NCBI GenBank assembly: GCA_030407315.1
Contig: JALQPE010002749.1
Span: 1 to 64,000 of the forward strand
DNA from: Asparagopsis taxiformis
Lineage: Eukaryota; Rhodophyta; Florideophyceae; Bonnemaisoniales; Bonnemaisoniaceae
Direction: 5' to 3'
DNA: 64,000 nt
The notes under the pieces are model-generated. The model saw only the letters and a program-made list of their open reading frames with translations, was not told the DNA's origin and searched no databases. The position numbers were made by a program, and so were the translations under genes. The first letter of the stretch is position 1. The number at the start of each line of letters is the position of its first letter. This document shows, one piece after another, positions 31,595 through 43,600 of the stretch.

Positions 31595-34500
31595 ATGGGT
31601 CATTTCCTCTCTCAACCAGACCACCCTGTTCCCAACTCCGCCCGCTCCAACACTGTCACTCCACCGCCCCATCCTGTCCTTACATCTGACCACGCCCATC
31701 AAACGACCTCTGACTCTCCCGCCGTATCCGATTCCGCGCCCATCGAGTCCTCTCCACCGTCGCTATCCCCACCATCTTCCCCACTTCATCCAGTGTCCCA
31801 CCCATCTCACCCGCTTCCCCACTCCACTCCCGCATTGTCTCCCGCCCAACCATCACGTACCCCACAGCCCGCTGCCTTCTACGTCCCCCGAAACTCCCGC
31901 CAGATTGTCCTAGACTTCTCCAATGACTCCCGCACTCCAGAAAGCAAGGCCAAGCACGCACTCCTGTCCGATGACCCAAACAATAACGCCATAGCTCTCG
32001 TCGGCATGGGTGGTGCAGGCAAAACCACCATCCTGCGCGCCCTCGGCAGACGTGCAGATGTTTGGCAAAGGTTCCCAGACGGCGTGTGGTTCATTGAACT
32101 CGGTCACGACGCTAAAGTGCAGAGGCTGTTGAACCAGCTGAAGCAGATTGTCGCTAAAGCATTCCCAGATTTCCTCCCCAAATTCGCTGAACTCACCGCA
32201 AAGGACAACACTCATGTCAACATGATGGAAAAACTGGTTGACCTACTCGGTTCGAAGCGCTTTCTCCTCATCTTTGACGACATGTGGGATCTCGATTCCA
32301 TTGTCTACAAGTTGGTAGACATTACCTGCAAAGGTGTCCAGGAAATGGATGGAGGAAGTTGCAAGGTGCTGACGTCGACGAGGAATGAGGCGATAGGTCG
32401 TGTACCTACGCATGATGTGTCAATTGGAGTGAGTCCTGGAGATGTGCGTAGGGAGACATGCATCGCAATTCTGTGCGGGTATGCTGGGATCGACTGTACC
32501 AGGCTTGTGTCGTGGTCATCGGGCAATCGTGATGCACTGGAGAACATTGTTGACCTATGTGCAGGACTACCACTGGCACTGAGTGTAGCTGGATCTGGGA
32601 TGCAAGAAGTGAATGGTCGATGCACAGATGCGAGTGGGCCGAATGCAATTGTGCAATACTGGGAGAGTCTGAAGCGGAGGAGTGTAGAACTTCGTGATGC
32701 AGAGAGTGGTCGTAGACATGGGGGGCTGGATGCAGCTATCCAGACGAGCTTAGGGTCGCTGGAGAGAGGGTGGAAGGGGAAGAGCATGGGGGTGGGAGAG
32801 ATGTTTCGATCGTTTTGCGTAATGGAAAAGCAGATGTGTGTTCCATTGTGTGTGATCGAGAAGATGTGGGGCGTAGACGATGGGCTAGCAAGGGCGAGGA
32901 TGTTTTCGAGACACAGTCTAGTATCACTGGACGAAGAGGAGGGAGGGCTAGTGAGGGGGATCCAACTTCATGATCTTGTCCACGACGTGTGTGTCCAAAT
33001 GGCGGAGGGGAAGGAGGGGGTACGAGGGTGGCATAGCCGGCTCGTGGATCGGTACCGGGGATCACTACGGACAAGTCAAGGGGCAGCTGGAGATCATGCA
33101 GAGGACAATGAGAGTGCAGCTGACAAATGGTGGGAACTGAAGAAGGAGAAGTACATGAGCGAGAACATTGTGCGACACCTGCTCGGAGCTGGGCGGGTGA
33201 GTGCGGCATTGAAACTGTTGACGGAGTATCGATGGACCGAGAAGATGAATAAGGATGAAGAGCGACCGCCGTTCCAGAAGGTCATTGGCGAGCTGGAACT
33301 GGTTCGAAGGCATTTAGAAGAAGAAGAAGAAGAGAAGAGATCGGTTGGAAGAAGAGTAGTCCGTGATCTGGACGTTGTCATGAGGGCAATGGAGCGTTGC
33401 ATGGCGCCGTACTGCGTAGAGAATCGAAAAGAATGTACTTTTCAACTATTTGGGCGACTGCGCGATGTCAAGAGCGAGAGTCGGTTGGTAGAGCGAATAG
33501 TATATAGTATTGAGAGATATGCGGAGCGGCCTTGGGTTCGTTGTGGACCTGAGGTGCTGGAGAGTGGGAGGAGCCCATTGCGACGTGAACTGAATGTGGA
33601 GAGTCGTGGAACATGCATGTGTGTGAGTGGGGAAGGGAAGGAAGTGTTTGTGGGAGGGAGGAGGGGGGAGGTATGGGTGTTGGATAGTCAAGATGGGACG
33701 TTGAAGAGGACGCTGGCTGGGAAAGAAGATAGTGAGATCGTCGCTGTGTTTTTCGACCGCATTTCAGGGTTGATGTATTCATGCAATTTACGAGGAGAAG
33801 TGATAATCTGGAAAGACGAGAAGAAGTTGCAATCGATGCAAGCTGTAGAAGACGAAGAAGAGAAGATCTCTTGTATGCAAGTATTACTGTCGTCGAAGAA
33901 AGTGGTTCTAGGAACTTATAAAGGGCGACTACTGGTCCTTGATGCAACGAGCGAGAGAGTAGTTCGAACTGTCGACGTGCACGGGAAAGGAGTGAAATCG
34001 CTGGCAATCGGAGGAAGCGAAACTGTGATGGTTTCTGGATTGTGGGATGGGACGATTCGTGCATGGGATACGACAAGCTTCGACGACAGCGGCACTGTGT
34101 TCGAGTTGCACGAAGAATATGTGGTCAGCGTGGCGTTGAGCGCTGATGGGAGACTACTGGCCTCAGCGTCGAACAATGGAAACATTGGGCTTTGGGACGT
34201 GCAGAGTGGCGAGCAACTGTGGACATCACCTTCCAAAGACCTCAATCCTGGGCATTGTGTGCTCTTCAGTGCCGATGAACGCTTGTTGTATTCTGTGAAC
34301 TTCAGAGGAACAAGGGTATGGCGGGTGGGGAACGGTGGTCGTGACGTGTCACTGGCGCACACTCTCCCCATTTCAACTTCATTTTCCGATTCGTTCGGTC
34401 TGCGAGACGGCCCGGAACTATTCATAATGAGTGGTAGTCGAATACAAGTTTGGGATACGCGACAAGTCGTCTACAGCGACGATTCGTTCGGTCTGGGAGA

Positions 34501-36088
34501 CGGCCCGGAATTGTTCATGTTGGGTGGTCGTCAAATACAAGTCTGGAATTCGCGACCAGTCGTCTACAGCGACGATTCGGTCGGTGCATTTCTTCCGGGC
34601 GTGTCGAAATTTGGAGTTTCTGAGAATGGGACAACAATGGTGACGTGCAATTCCAAGTCGAAACGGATGGAGATACGCAACGTGTGTGACGTGTCGCAGC
34701 GCAACGATCGCGTCATTTCTAGTTTTGAAATACCCGCTTATGATCGTTCGTATCCGCCAGAATCACTGGCCATATCAAACAACCAGCGATTCGTCGCCTA
34801 TTCTATTGATGGTAGTTGTGTTGTTCACATCGTTGACGCGCGGAATGGAAAAGTTTTGCACTCGCTCACTGACCTTGAGCAAAGGGCGTTATCGTTGACA
34901 CGCGATGAACAGGATAACGCATCGAATTCCGGAGACTCAAGTAGTAGGGCACGAGTTGAAGAACTGAACAAGAATGTTGGGCCACTGTCGTTCAGTTCAG
35001 ACGGCAGTGTGATTTCAGCTTTCGCAGCCGCAAACCCAAACCCACTTGACGAAAATGATACAAATGTCGAGAAAAAGTCTGTGTCTTGGAACGTATCGTC
35101 AGGAGAACCCATGGGCGAAACACATCTGGACGCCGATAGTACTGCAACGGGTAGCACAGCAACCCCTCGCTTGGTCTGCAATCCGCAGTTTGATCGATCG
35201 CTCTTCCGTTTTCCACCAAATGTCAAGTACGAACACGGCCAATCGGCTTTCACTATAGCCACCATGGAGAATGTTGTGCATGGAGCCCATTACGTTGCCA
35301 ATTCATCTCGATTACTCTTTTCAACATGGCACAGGGGTATGTGTTATATCGATCTAATCACTGACAACACCAAACTCCCGCCACGCAATGCACCTGCTTT
35401 ACCCCTCCTTCCCCAACCTCACCCATATCCAACCCCATCACAGGACACAATCACAGATTCCGAAGCCGACGAAGTATACGACGTCTTCATAAGCCACGCC
35501 GGCCCCGACAAGTTCACCATCGCATTGCTGTTGTACAACCTACTCGTCGCTCTCGGTTTCAAGGTATTTCTGGACCGGGCAGAGCTGCGGCCCGGGGAGA
35601 ATGCACCCGAAAAGATGATCAAGGCGATGCGAACAGCGAAGATCGCAGTTGTGATACTGTCGCCAGAGTATGCTGCGCGGAAATGGACGCTGAAAGAGCT
35701 GATGTGCTTCTTGGAGCGATTCCGTGGCGGCGGGGAGAGAGAGATAATCATTATTCCGGTGTTCTACCGATTGACACTGGAACAGTGCCGAGACGAAAAA
35801 TCGCTGTTTGGGGTCAAGAACGACGAGGGAGAGAATGTGTTTGTGGCTGAAGGGTTTCTGGAGCGAATGGTGAGTGAGCGGGAATATGAATTACGTGATG
35901 TATTGCAAGTTCTACAGTCGCTGAGGGGAGTGACAGGTATCGAGAACGAGGCGAAAGTGACGAATGGAGAAAGTGAAGAGGAGAAGGCGGGGCAAATGCA
36001 ATTTGCCGAGAAGATCCGAGACGCTGTTGTGGAAGCGAAGAATCGTCAGGATAGTGGGCGGCCTGCAGGTCCTAGTAGTGCACGGTAG
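31595..36088 (+). CDS. NLR-like receptor 2: NB-ARC / WD40 / C-terminal TIR
   Basis: This 1,497-residue paralogue of receptor 1 is intact and intron-free. The Pro/Ser/Thr-rich N-terminus ends in a segment with FYVPRNSRQIVLDF just before NB-ARC. The P-loop GMGGAGKTT is at 137-145, Walker B FLLIFDDMWD near 221-231, TSTR near 261, CAGLPLALSVAG near 324-335 and the MHD-like LHDLVHDV near 462-469. The linker has IVRHLLGAGRVSAALKLLTE. The propeller runs from about 680 to 1265 and includes SGLWDGTIRAWD. It contains a 31-residue in-frame duplication relative to receptors 1 and 3. TIR begins at residue 1294 (VYDVFISH), with the catalytic Glu of WTLKEL at 1368. The TIR and tail are almost identical to receptor 1 at DNA level, whereas the propeller differs far more. 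This suggests homogenisation of the output domain and diversification of the sensor. Confidence 0.92.
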   Translation: MGHFLSQPDHPVPNSARSNTVTPPPHPVLTSDHAHQTTSDSPAVSDSAPIESSPPSLSPPSSPLHPVSHPSHPLPHSTPALSPAQPSRTPQPAAFYVPRNSRQIVLDFSNDSRTPESKAKHALLSDDPNNNAIALVGMGGAGKTTILRALGRRADVWQRFPDGVWFIELGHDAKVQRLLNQLKQIVAKAFPDFLPKFAELTAKDNTHVNMMEKLVDLLGSKRFLLIFDDMWDLDSIVYKLVDITCKGVQEMDGGSCKVLTSTRNEAIGRVPTHDVSIGVSPGDVRRETCIAILCGYAGIDCTRLVSWSSGNRDALENIVDLCAGLPLALSVAGSGMQEVNGRCTDASGPNAIVQYWESLKRRSVELRDAESGRRHGGLDAAIQTSLGSLERGWKGKSMGVGEMFRSFCVMEKQMCVPLCVIEKMWGVDDGLARARMFSRHSLVSLDEEEGGLVRGIQLHDLVHDVCVQMAEGKEGVRGWHSRLVDRYRGSLRTSQGAAGDHAEDNESAADKWWELKKEKYMSENIVRHLLGAGRVSAALKLLTEYRWTEKMNKDEERPPFQKVIGELELVRRHLEEEEEEKRSVGRRVVRDLDVVMRAMERCMAPYCVENRKECTFQLFGRLRDVKSESRLVERIVYSIERYAERPWVRCGPEVLESGRSPLRRELNVESRGTCMCVSGEGKEVFVGGRRGEVWVLDSQDGTLKRTLAGKEDSEIVAVFFDRISGLMYSCNLRGEVIIWKDEKKLQSMQAVEDEEEKISCMQVLLSSKKVVLGTYKGRLLVLDATSERVVRTVDVHGKGVKSLAIGGSETVMVSGLWDGTIRAWDTTSFDDSGTVFELHEEYVVSVALSADGRLLASASNNGNIGLWDVQSGEQLWTSPSKDLNPGHCVLFSADERLLYSVNFRGTRVWRVGNGGRDVSLAHTLPISTSFSDSFGLRDGPELFIMSGSRIQVWDTRQVVYSDDSFGLGDGPELFMLGGRQIQVWNSRPVVYSDDSVGAFLPGVSKFGVSENGTTMVTCNSKSKRMEIRNVCDVSQRNDRVISSFEIPAYDRSYPPESLAISNNQRFVAYSIDGSCVVHIVDARNGKVLHSLTDLEQRALSLTRDEQDNASNSGDSSSRARVEELNKNVGPLSFSSDGSVISAFAAANPNPLDENDTNVEKKSVSWNVSSGEPMGETHLDADSTATGSTATPRLVCNPQFDRSLFRFPPNVKYEHGQSAFTIATMENVVHGAHYVANSSRLLFSTWHRGMCYIDLITDNTKLPPRNAPALPLLPQPHPYPTPSQDTITDSEADEVYDVFISHAGPDKFTIALLLYNLLVALGFKVFLDRAELRPGENAPEKMIKAMRTAKIAVVILSPEYAARKWTLKELMCFLERFRGGGEREIIIIPVFYRLTLEQCRDEKSLFGVKNDEGENVFVAEGFLERMVSEREYELRDVLQVLQSLRGVTGIENEAKVTNGESEEEKAGQMQFAEKIRDAVVEAKNRQDSGRPAGPSSAR
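34394..34579 (+). repeat. 93-bp in-frame tandem duplication in the propeller of NLR gene 2
   Basis: A block starting TTCGGTCTG is found at 34394 and again at 34487. Each copy is 93 bp (31 codons) and encodes a strand pair ending in YSDDS: DGPELFIMSG...QVWDTRQVVYSDDS, then DGPELFMLGG...QVWNSRPVVYSDDS. Receptors 1 and 3 have only one such segment. The copies have already diverged at several codons. Confidence 0.9.
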
Positions 36089-39000
36089 AATGGTGATAAA
36101 AAGATGATGAGATTGAAACTGGGTGACTAAAGGTGTAGGTAGGAGTCGTGGTGTTGGAGTTTATTGGTCTGCAACTGAAACGGACGAGCTGTGATGATGG
36201 CGGTGGGCGACACAGACAATATATTTCGAAATGGAGTGAGAAGTGCACGACGGGATGATAAGCGGATTTCGACTTGCAAAAATAATGCGCAACCTTTTCG
36301 TTGTGCATTTCGTGATTTCGCACGGAGGCTGGAAAAGTGGAGGCAGTCTATACAGCGCATCTCGCAGCGTTTCGCTGTTCATACACACTGGGCAACGCGC
36401 GGGCTACAGCAGACATCTTCGAAAACGGCAGCTGCAAGGGTCGAGACAACTCAGTCAAACCGATGTGCGCTCGACTCGGTAACCATTACTACACTGGGCG
36501 CAATGATATAATCGACGTGTAAAGCAATCAGCAGCTAGAAATGAAGTGGCACAAACGAGTTTGTGGAGAAATGCCAAGCGAGATGTATGGGCTGCTGGCG
36601 AAAGACAACTGGCGGTGATGGGGTGATTGGGATGTCGGCGGAGGATGGATGTTCACTCGGGATGACGCTTAGATGGGAAATGGGGTGGACTCTGTCGAAA
36701 CATGGTAGATGCGCGGTGGTGAACGGAGGTGAAAGTCGAGAGCGGTCAGCGCGATGATCGAGATGAAGAAAAGTGTATGTCGGCGGGCAGCGCGACTGGG
36801 AGTTGACGTGGCTGTGGGAGAGTGTGAAAATGAGAAAAATGAGCATCAGAAATTTAGAGACATCAGCAAGACATTCAGTGCCCTCCATGGACTATGGAAT
36901 GGCAGGAGAGTATCAAATCGTTCCACAACACACACGACGCTTCACTCGACTGGACGTACTTTCCGATAATGTGACCCGTGGAGGTGTTGGGTGCAATTGA
37001 TGTGTGCGCCGCAACGTTGTGGCGATGGACGGAGGCTCGGGGAGTCCTCGTGTGTGACAGTTGGGCATGTTGATAGTAGAATTGTGATGCGGGCGCACAC
37101 GCGCCAGTTGTGCGCATCCACCTGCCCGTCGAGGCGCGTCCACAGCAACATGTGGTATGTGCAATGAAAAGGTAAAGCGTTTGGTGCGACTGCGTCACAT
37201 GACCAGAATTGTTATGTGTGTCGGTCAGCGTCATTGTGCCGATACATGCGTTTGTCAGATTTTGGAGGTGCATCGTCCATTCCACGCTGCGCACTACGTT
37301 CCATCAACGTATCGTTGGACACATCCGCTCGCGAACTAGTTCCACATGCGCTTGTTCTTTCGTTCTCAGCGCTGGTTGGTATGGATTCAACAGCACAGTT
37401 GTAAGACATTCATCGCCGTTCCTCGACAACGAATAGTTAATCAACACTGTTTTAACACAAGTATCCTTCCTACTACCTCATCCACGTACTACGCAACATG
37501 GTACTGAGGTGCTATCCATGACCGTGCTTAATGATGAAAGCTATAGTGGCACGGGTAGTCTATAATTGGTCATGGGTTTCAGTGTGTCCTAAACCTGTAC
37601 AACACTCCAGTTCCATGCTTCCTTTACCATGAGTACGTACAGGCTACCTGGCAGTTTCATCTCCGACATCAATCCTCCCCAACTCTCTAGAACCTCATCT
37701 CCATCGCTTCCACCCTCGCTGTTCCACCTCTTCCATTCAACTCCATTGATCCAATGTTCCATTGCGGTAGAACACAATCGCCTACCCAACTGATCAGGTG
37801 CATTGGCGTGCTCCATCATCGCCCGATACTCAGTTCAATATCTGCTACTCACAACCCGTCCCCAAACCGTGGACACGCTCAATGCATTCTTCCTACAATC
37901 CCTAGCAATGTTTGCGAGATGGGATGTACGCTGCCCATCCACTCACTGCGTTCGTTCATGTGCAACGTACAAGAGGGATGGTTGCCAAAATAAACTGGAT
38001 CTACCTCGCAACTGCAAGCACTATCTCATGCCATTCATCCTGTACAAACGCCGCTTCAGCTGCCTCACTGTGCACGTCACGCCTACGCAGAACACCATGA
38101 ACGGACGGAAACGATCTCTCACTATGCACATCGCCATCTATTCAAGCATCCATTGAAGCTATACAGCGATACAACTAAGCTGTCGCGACACTGTGCGGGA
38201 TGTATGCAATGCGCAGCGATGAATTGCGTTTCAGAACAGATCAGCTGCTTGGCCGCATCGCGATCGACTGTTGACTTTGCAATGCGCAACAAGGTATCGA
38301 GTGCGACATGTTGGCATGAATCGGTTGTGGTTTGACTGCGATCGTGCGCAACGTTCGAGTTGGTCAAGCGGCATTTACCATGTCGATGTGTAGAGCTCGA
38401 AATGCGGATGGGAATTTATAATTTCAACAATTTCTATTGGAATGCGCTTCGACTGTAGTTGAGCATTACAACGATGTAGACATTCCAACCCCAAAGCGGC
38501 AATGGTGAATGGCACAAATATGCATTTATCGCCGATGGGGGTCTTGCAACTTGGGGCGCACGATGCGGATTAGATGTGGTGAGAATGCGCGTCATCAATC
38601 CGTCTCCGGGTGCTGGCGGGTAGCATCAGTCCAATCCTCGGAGGAGAAGGTAGAGAAACCGTCGAAATGCCAGATGATACGGGTGAGTTGTCCTGCGCAA
38701 CTCATGCACACCACTGCGACGTATTATGTCTGAAATAGTAGCGAGTTGTGGCAGATGGATTGGTGCGGAAAGATGTTTCGATCCTATAGCGTGTAATGCG
38801 GTGCGATAGAGAAAGAATAATCAACTACGAAGTGGTAGATGGCAAGAGAACTGGCGATTGGAGAAGGGCGTCTGTCAATGGAGTGCGAGGTGATTTAAAA
38901 TTTGGGAAGTGGAATAGAGCAACTGAGCATTTAGCGAATGATGCCGTGCTACAACATATGTTTGGATGATTTAGGATTATGGGGAAGTGGATCTGCGTAT

Positions 39001-40130
39001 GAGTAGGTATGCTTAGATTGAGCAGCTGCGGGTTACGAGGGATATTCATGCTAGCGGAATAATAATGTTGCGAAACAGTTTGACATCGAAAGTTCAGGAA
39101 GAGCGAATAGAATATGGATTGTGGAAATGGGTGCGACTTGAAGTCCAGAAAGAATCGATAGTGGAATTGGAATATCGCAGAAGATGAAGGCAACACAGGT
39201 CGTGGACGACGCACGGAGAGATCAAAGTTCTAGCTTCTGCACAGCATCTCATACAATTACCACGGCTACCCGCTCACAGGTTGTGTCGGACACGCGAGCT
39301 GAACGCCTACCACAATTGCAAACAATGTGTCAATACGCGCGCGCAGTCACACGATGAACAATCGCCCCCATTCCAGGGCTCCGGAAAAAGCACGAGACAA
39401 TATAGTTAACATGCGGGATCTGGAGCCGTTGCTACTAGGCAGTAGAAGGGAAGTTCGACTCGATCGGGTGATGGATGCTGTCGTGATTGCCTGCAGACGC
39501 AGATTTCGAGCGCAACATGTCGTGATTTTTCGGCGGCGATTGGAGCGGATTTGGCATGATCGATAACACCAGCGTCACATTTGCAACCATCGGAACGCGA
39601 CTTTGGAACGGGAAGACCTAATCTCGCTTGTTGGCAGTGTTGTCGGGAGGTGGAAACCAATTAGTGCTGCGTCGAATCAAGCCTTTCATCCACCCGAGTG
39701 CAACAGTTCAAATTAGATGAGTACACTACTGGATGAAATTTGCGCAAGTGTGTTATACGATACACTGGGTACCATACACCGTGAGGCAGTGTACACGAAC
39801 CATAGTCCCGGTGTACTTTCCGCATGATACATCGACTTCTTACTACCCGAATACATCCAATAGAAATATAGAATGTTCAATCTCCGCAAACAGGGTGCAG
39901 ACACGTGGACGACTCTCGACACGCGTATTGCCCTTCAGCACGAGTTGGAACCGAGATATGTTACGAAACTAGCAGCTCTGCCTTCAATTTTAATACGCCT
40001 CCTCCCTCGTGTACAGGTGTATATTCGATTACAGCGAGGCGCGACCCCGTTCCCCGTCTCGCAACTTGCCGAATAAACTGTTCCTATCGATCCATCTACC
40101 TGAACTCCGTTTCTTCGCGCAGCACACGAC
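36089..40130 (+). repeat. Duplicated 3' flank and spacer of NLR unit 2
   Basis: It aligns with 27909-31130 over most of its length: after the stop, around 36890-37430, and from about 38090 on. It adds the block 37430-38090, which instead matches 46440-47190 and 59640-60200 (CAACCCGTCCCCAAACCGTG and CAATCCCTAGCAATGTTTGC). Several short frames are open here but differ between copies without a coding pattern. No gene is called. Confidence 0.8.
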
Positions 40131-40604
40131 ACTCGCATCCACCCCGCGCAGCCCAACACCGCACCGCATCTCACCAGCACCACATCCCATACCACGCACC
40201 ACTCTTCCACTTCTGAACTCACAATTCTTCCGCGCTCGAACCGTCCATACGCCCACCGCCCATCACCTTCTCGATCGTTGCCGCCCCATCCGTACCATTC
40301 ACCTCGCCAACTGACATTCTTCTCCCCACTAGTAGCCTCACCTATTCGTATCAATCCATCCTCTTCAGTTCTGTTACTTTGCTCTCCATACCACCCTCGC
40401 ACCAACACCGCGTAACGCCCTACCTCAGATCATCACAGCACACAGCGCACACCACTCCTCCACTTCTCGACTCGCAACTCTTCCCCCCTCGTACCGTCCA
40501 TACACCCACCGCTCACCTCATCCATCCTCGCCTCTCCGTCCGTACCATTCAGCTCGCCGACTAACAATCTCCTCTGTCTTCCCTCCGCGCACACTTCTAG
40601 TATC
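40131..40604 (+). promoter_or_regulatory. Duplicated pyrimidine-rich leader of NLR gene 3
   Basis: The two-copy module of gene 2 is repeated here, with ACTTCTGAACTCACAATTCT at 40209 and ACTTCTCGACTCGCAACTCT at 40462 (253 bp apart). The final ~170 bp are nearly identical to those before gene 2. The start codon at 40605 has ATCATGGG, a slightly weaker context than in genes 1 and 2. Confidence 0.55.
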
Positions 40605-43600
40605 ATGGGTCATTCCTTCTCTCAACCAGACCATCCTGTCCCTGCATCTGACCACGCCCATCAAACGACTTCTACTTCTCCCGCCGTAGCTGGTTCTGCG
40701 CCCATCGAGTCCCATCCACTGACACAATCCCCACCATCTTCCTCACTTCATCCAGTGTCCCAGCCATCTCACCCGCTTCCCCACTCCACTCCCACATTGT
40801 CTCCCGCCCAACCATCACGTACCCCACAGCCCGCTGTCTTCTACGTCCCCCGAAACTCCCGCCAGATTGTTCTCGACTTCTCTGATGATTCACTCACTCC
40901 AGAAAGCAAGGCCAAGCACGCACTCCTGTCCGATGACCCAAACAATAACGCCATAGCTCTCGTCGGCATGGGTGGCGCAGGAAAAACCACCATCCTGCGC
41001 GCCCTCGGTAGACATGCAGATGTTTGGCAAAGGTTCCCGGACGGCGTGTGGTTCATTGAACTCGGTCACGACGCCAAAGTACAGAGGCTGTTTGACCAAC
41101 TGGAGCAGATCGTGACCGACGCATTCCCAGATTTCCTCCCCAAATTCGCTGAACTCACCGCAAAGGACAACACTCATGTCAACATGATGGAAAAACTGGT
41201 TGACCTACTCGGTTCGAAGCGCTTTCTCCTCATCTTTGACGACATGTGGGATCTCGATTCCATTGTCTACAAGTTGGTAGACATTACCTGCAAAGGTGTC
41301 CAGGAAATGGATGGAGGAAGTTGCACGGTGCTGATGTCGACTCGGAATGAGGCGATAGGTCGTGTACCGACGCATGATGTGTCAATTGCAGTGAGTCCTG
41401 GAGATGTGCGTAGGGAAACATGCATCGAGATTCTGTGTGGGTATTCTGGGATCGACTGTACCAGGCTTTCGTCGTGGTCATCACCCAACCGTGGTGCACT
41501 AGATAAGATAGTTGACCTCTGTGCAGGACTACCACTGGCACTGAGTGTTGCAGGGTCTGGGATGCAAGAAGTGATTGGTCGATGCGGAGATGTGAGTGGG
41601 CCGAATGGGATTGTGCAATACTGGGAGAGCGTGAAGCGGAGCAATGCGGAACTGCGTGATCCAGAAAGTGGGAGTAGGCATGTGGGGGTGGGTGCAGCTA
41701 TCCAGACGAGTCTGGAGTCGCTGGAGAGAGGGTGGAAGGGGAAGAGCATGACGATGGGGGAGATGTTTCGGTCGTTTTGCGTAGTGGAAAAGCGGACGTG
41801 TATTCCATTGTGTGTGATCGAGAAGATATGGGGCGTAGAAGATGCGCTCGCAAGGGTGAGGATGTTTTGGAGACACAGTCTGGTATCACTGGATGAAGAT
41901 GAGGGAGGGTTAGTGAGGGGGATCCGACTCCATGATCTTGTTCACGATGTGTGTGTAGAAATGGCAGGAGGGAAGGAGGGAGTACGAGGTTGGCATTGCC
42001 GGCTCGTGGATGGATACCGGGGATCACTACGGACAAGTCAAGGAGCTGCTGGAGATTGTGCAAAGAATGAAGGAGAGAGCACCGAGAGTGAAGATGAATG
42101 GTGGAAACTGAAGGAGACAGAGAAGTACATGAGCGACAACGTGGTACGACACCTGCTCGGAGCTGGGCGGGTGAGTGCGACGCTGAAGTTGTTGACGGAT
42201 TATCGATGGACCGAGAAGATGAATAAGGATAAAGAGCGAGCACCGTTCCAAAAGGTCATCGGCGAGCTGGAACTGGTACGAAGGTATTTAGAAGAAGATA
42301 AGACAGAAATTGGAAGAAGAATAGCCCGCGATTTGTACATTGTCACAAGGGTAATGGAGCTTTGTATGATACCGTACTGTATGAAGAACCGAGAAGAATG
42401 TACGTTTCAACTATTTGGACGATTGCGCGATGTTGTGAGCGAGAGTGGGGTAGTAGAGCGAATAGTGTGTAGTATTGAGAGATATGCGGAGCGGCCTTGG
42501 GCTCGTTGTGGGCCTGGGGTGTTGACGAGTGGGAAGAGCTTGTTGCGACGTGTACTGGAGGTGGAGGGATATGGAGAATGCATGTGTGTGAGTGGGGGAG
42601 GGGAAGAAGTGATTGTGGGAGGGCGGAGGGGGGAGGTGTGGGTGTTGGATGGTCGAGATGGGAGGGTGAAGAGGACGCTGACTGGAGACGAAGATAGTGC
42701 TATCGTGGGCGTGTTTTTCGACCGCATTTCGGGGTTGATGTATTCATGCAATCGGAGAGGACAAGTGACAATCTGGAAAGAGGAGCACAAGTTGCGATCG
42801 ATGCATGCAGAAGTAGAAGACGAAGAAGAGAAGATCTGGTGTATGCAAGTGTTACCGTCGTCGAAGAAAGTGGTTCTAGGGACCAGTAAAGGGCGACTAC
42901 TGGTGATGGATGCAACGAGCGGAAGAATAGTTCGAACTGTCGCCACGGATTCTGATGGAGTGACTTCGCTGGCAATCGGTGGAAGCGAAACTATGATGGT
43001 GTCTGCATCTTTATCGTGGTACAACACGATTCGTGCATGGGATACGAAAAGCTTCTACGACAGCGGCACTGTGTTGAAGGGGGACCTAGAATGGGGGCCC
43101 AGCGTGGCATTGAGCGCTGATGGGAGACTACTGGCCTCGGCGTCGGAGAATGAAGGCGTTCGTTTTTGGGACATGCAGAGTGGCGAGGAGCTAAGGACAT
43201 CACCTCCCAACTATTTCGAAGAAGAGGAAAACGTACTGTTCAGTGCCGATGGGCGTCTGCTGTATGCTGTGGGCACTTACGAAACGAGCGTATGGCGGGT
43301 GATGAACGGTGGTCGTGACGTGTCACTGGCGCACACTCTCCCCATTCCAACTTTTGATGTCAAATCGATCGGTCTGGGAGACGGCCCGGAACTGTTCTTG
43401 TTGAGTGGCGGTCGAGTACAAGTTTGGGATGCGCGACCATCGGGCAGCAGTGACAATCCGGACGACACATTTCTTCCGCACGGGTTGAGATTTCGAGTTT
43501 CTGAGAATGGGACAACAATGTTGACGTGGAATCACCAGCCCAGACAGATGGAGATACGCAACGTGTGTGACGTGTCGGAGCGCATCGATCGCGTCATTTC

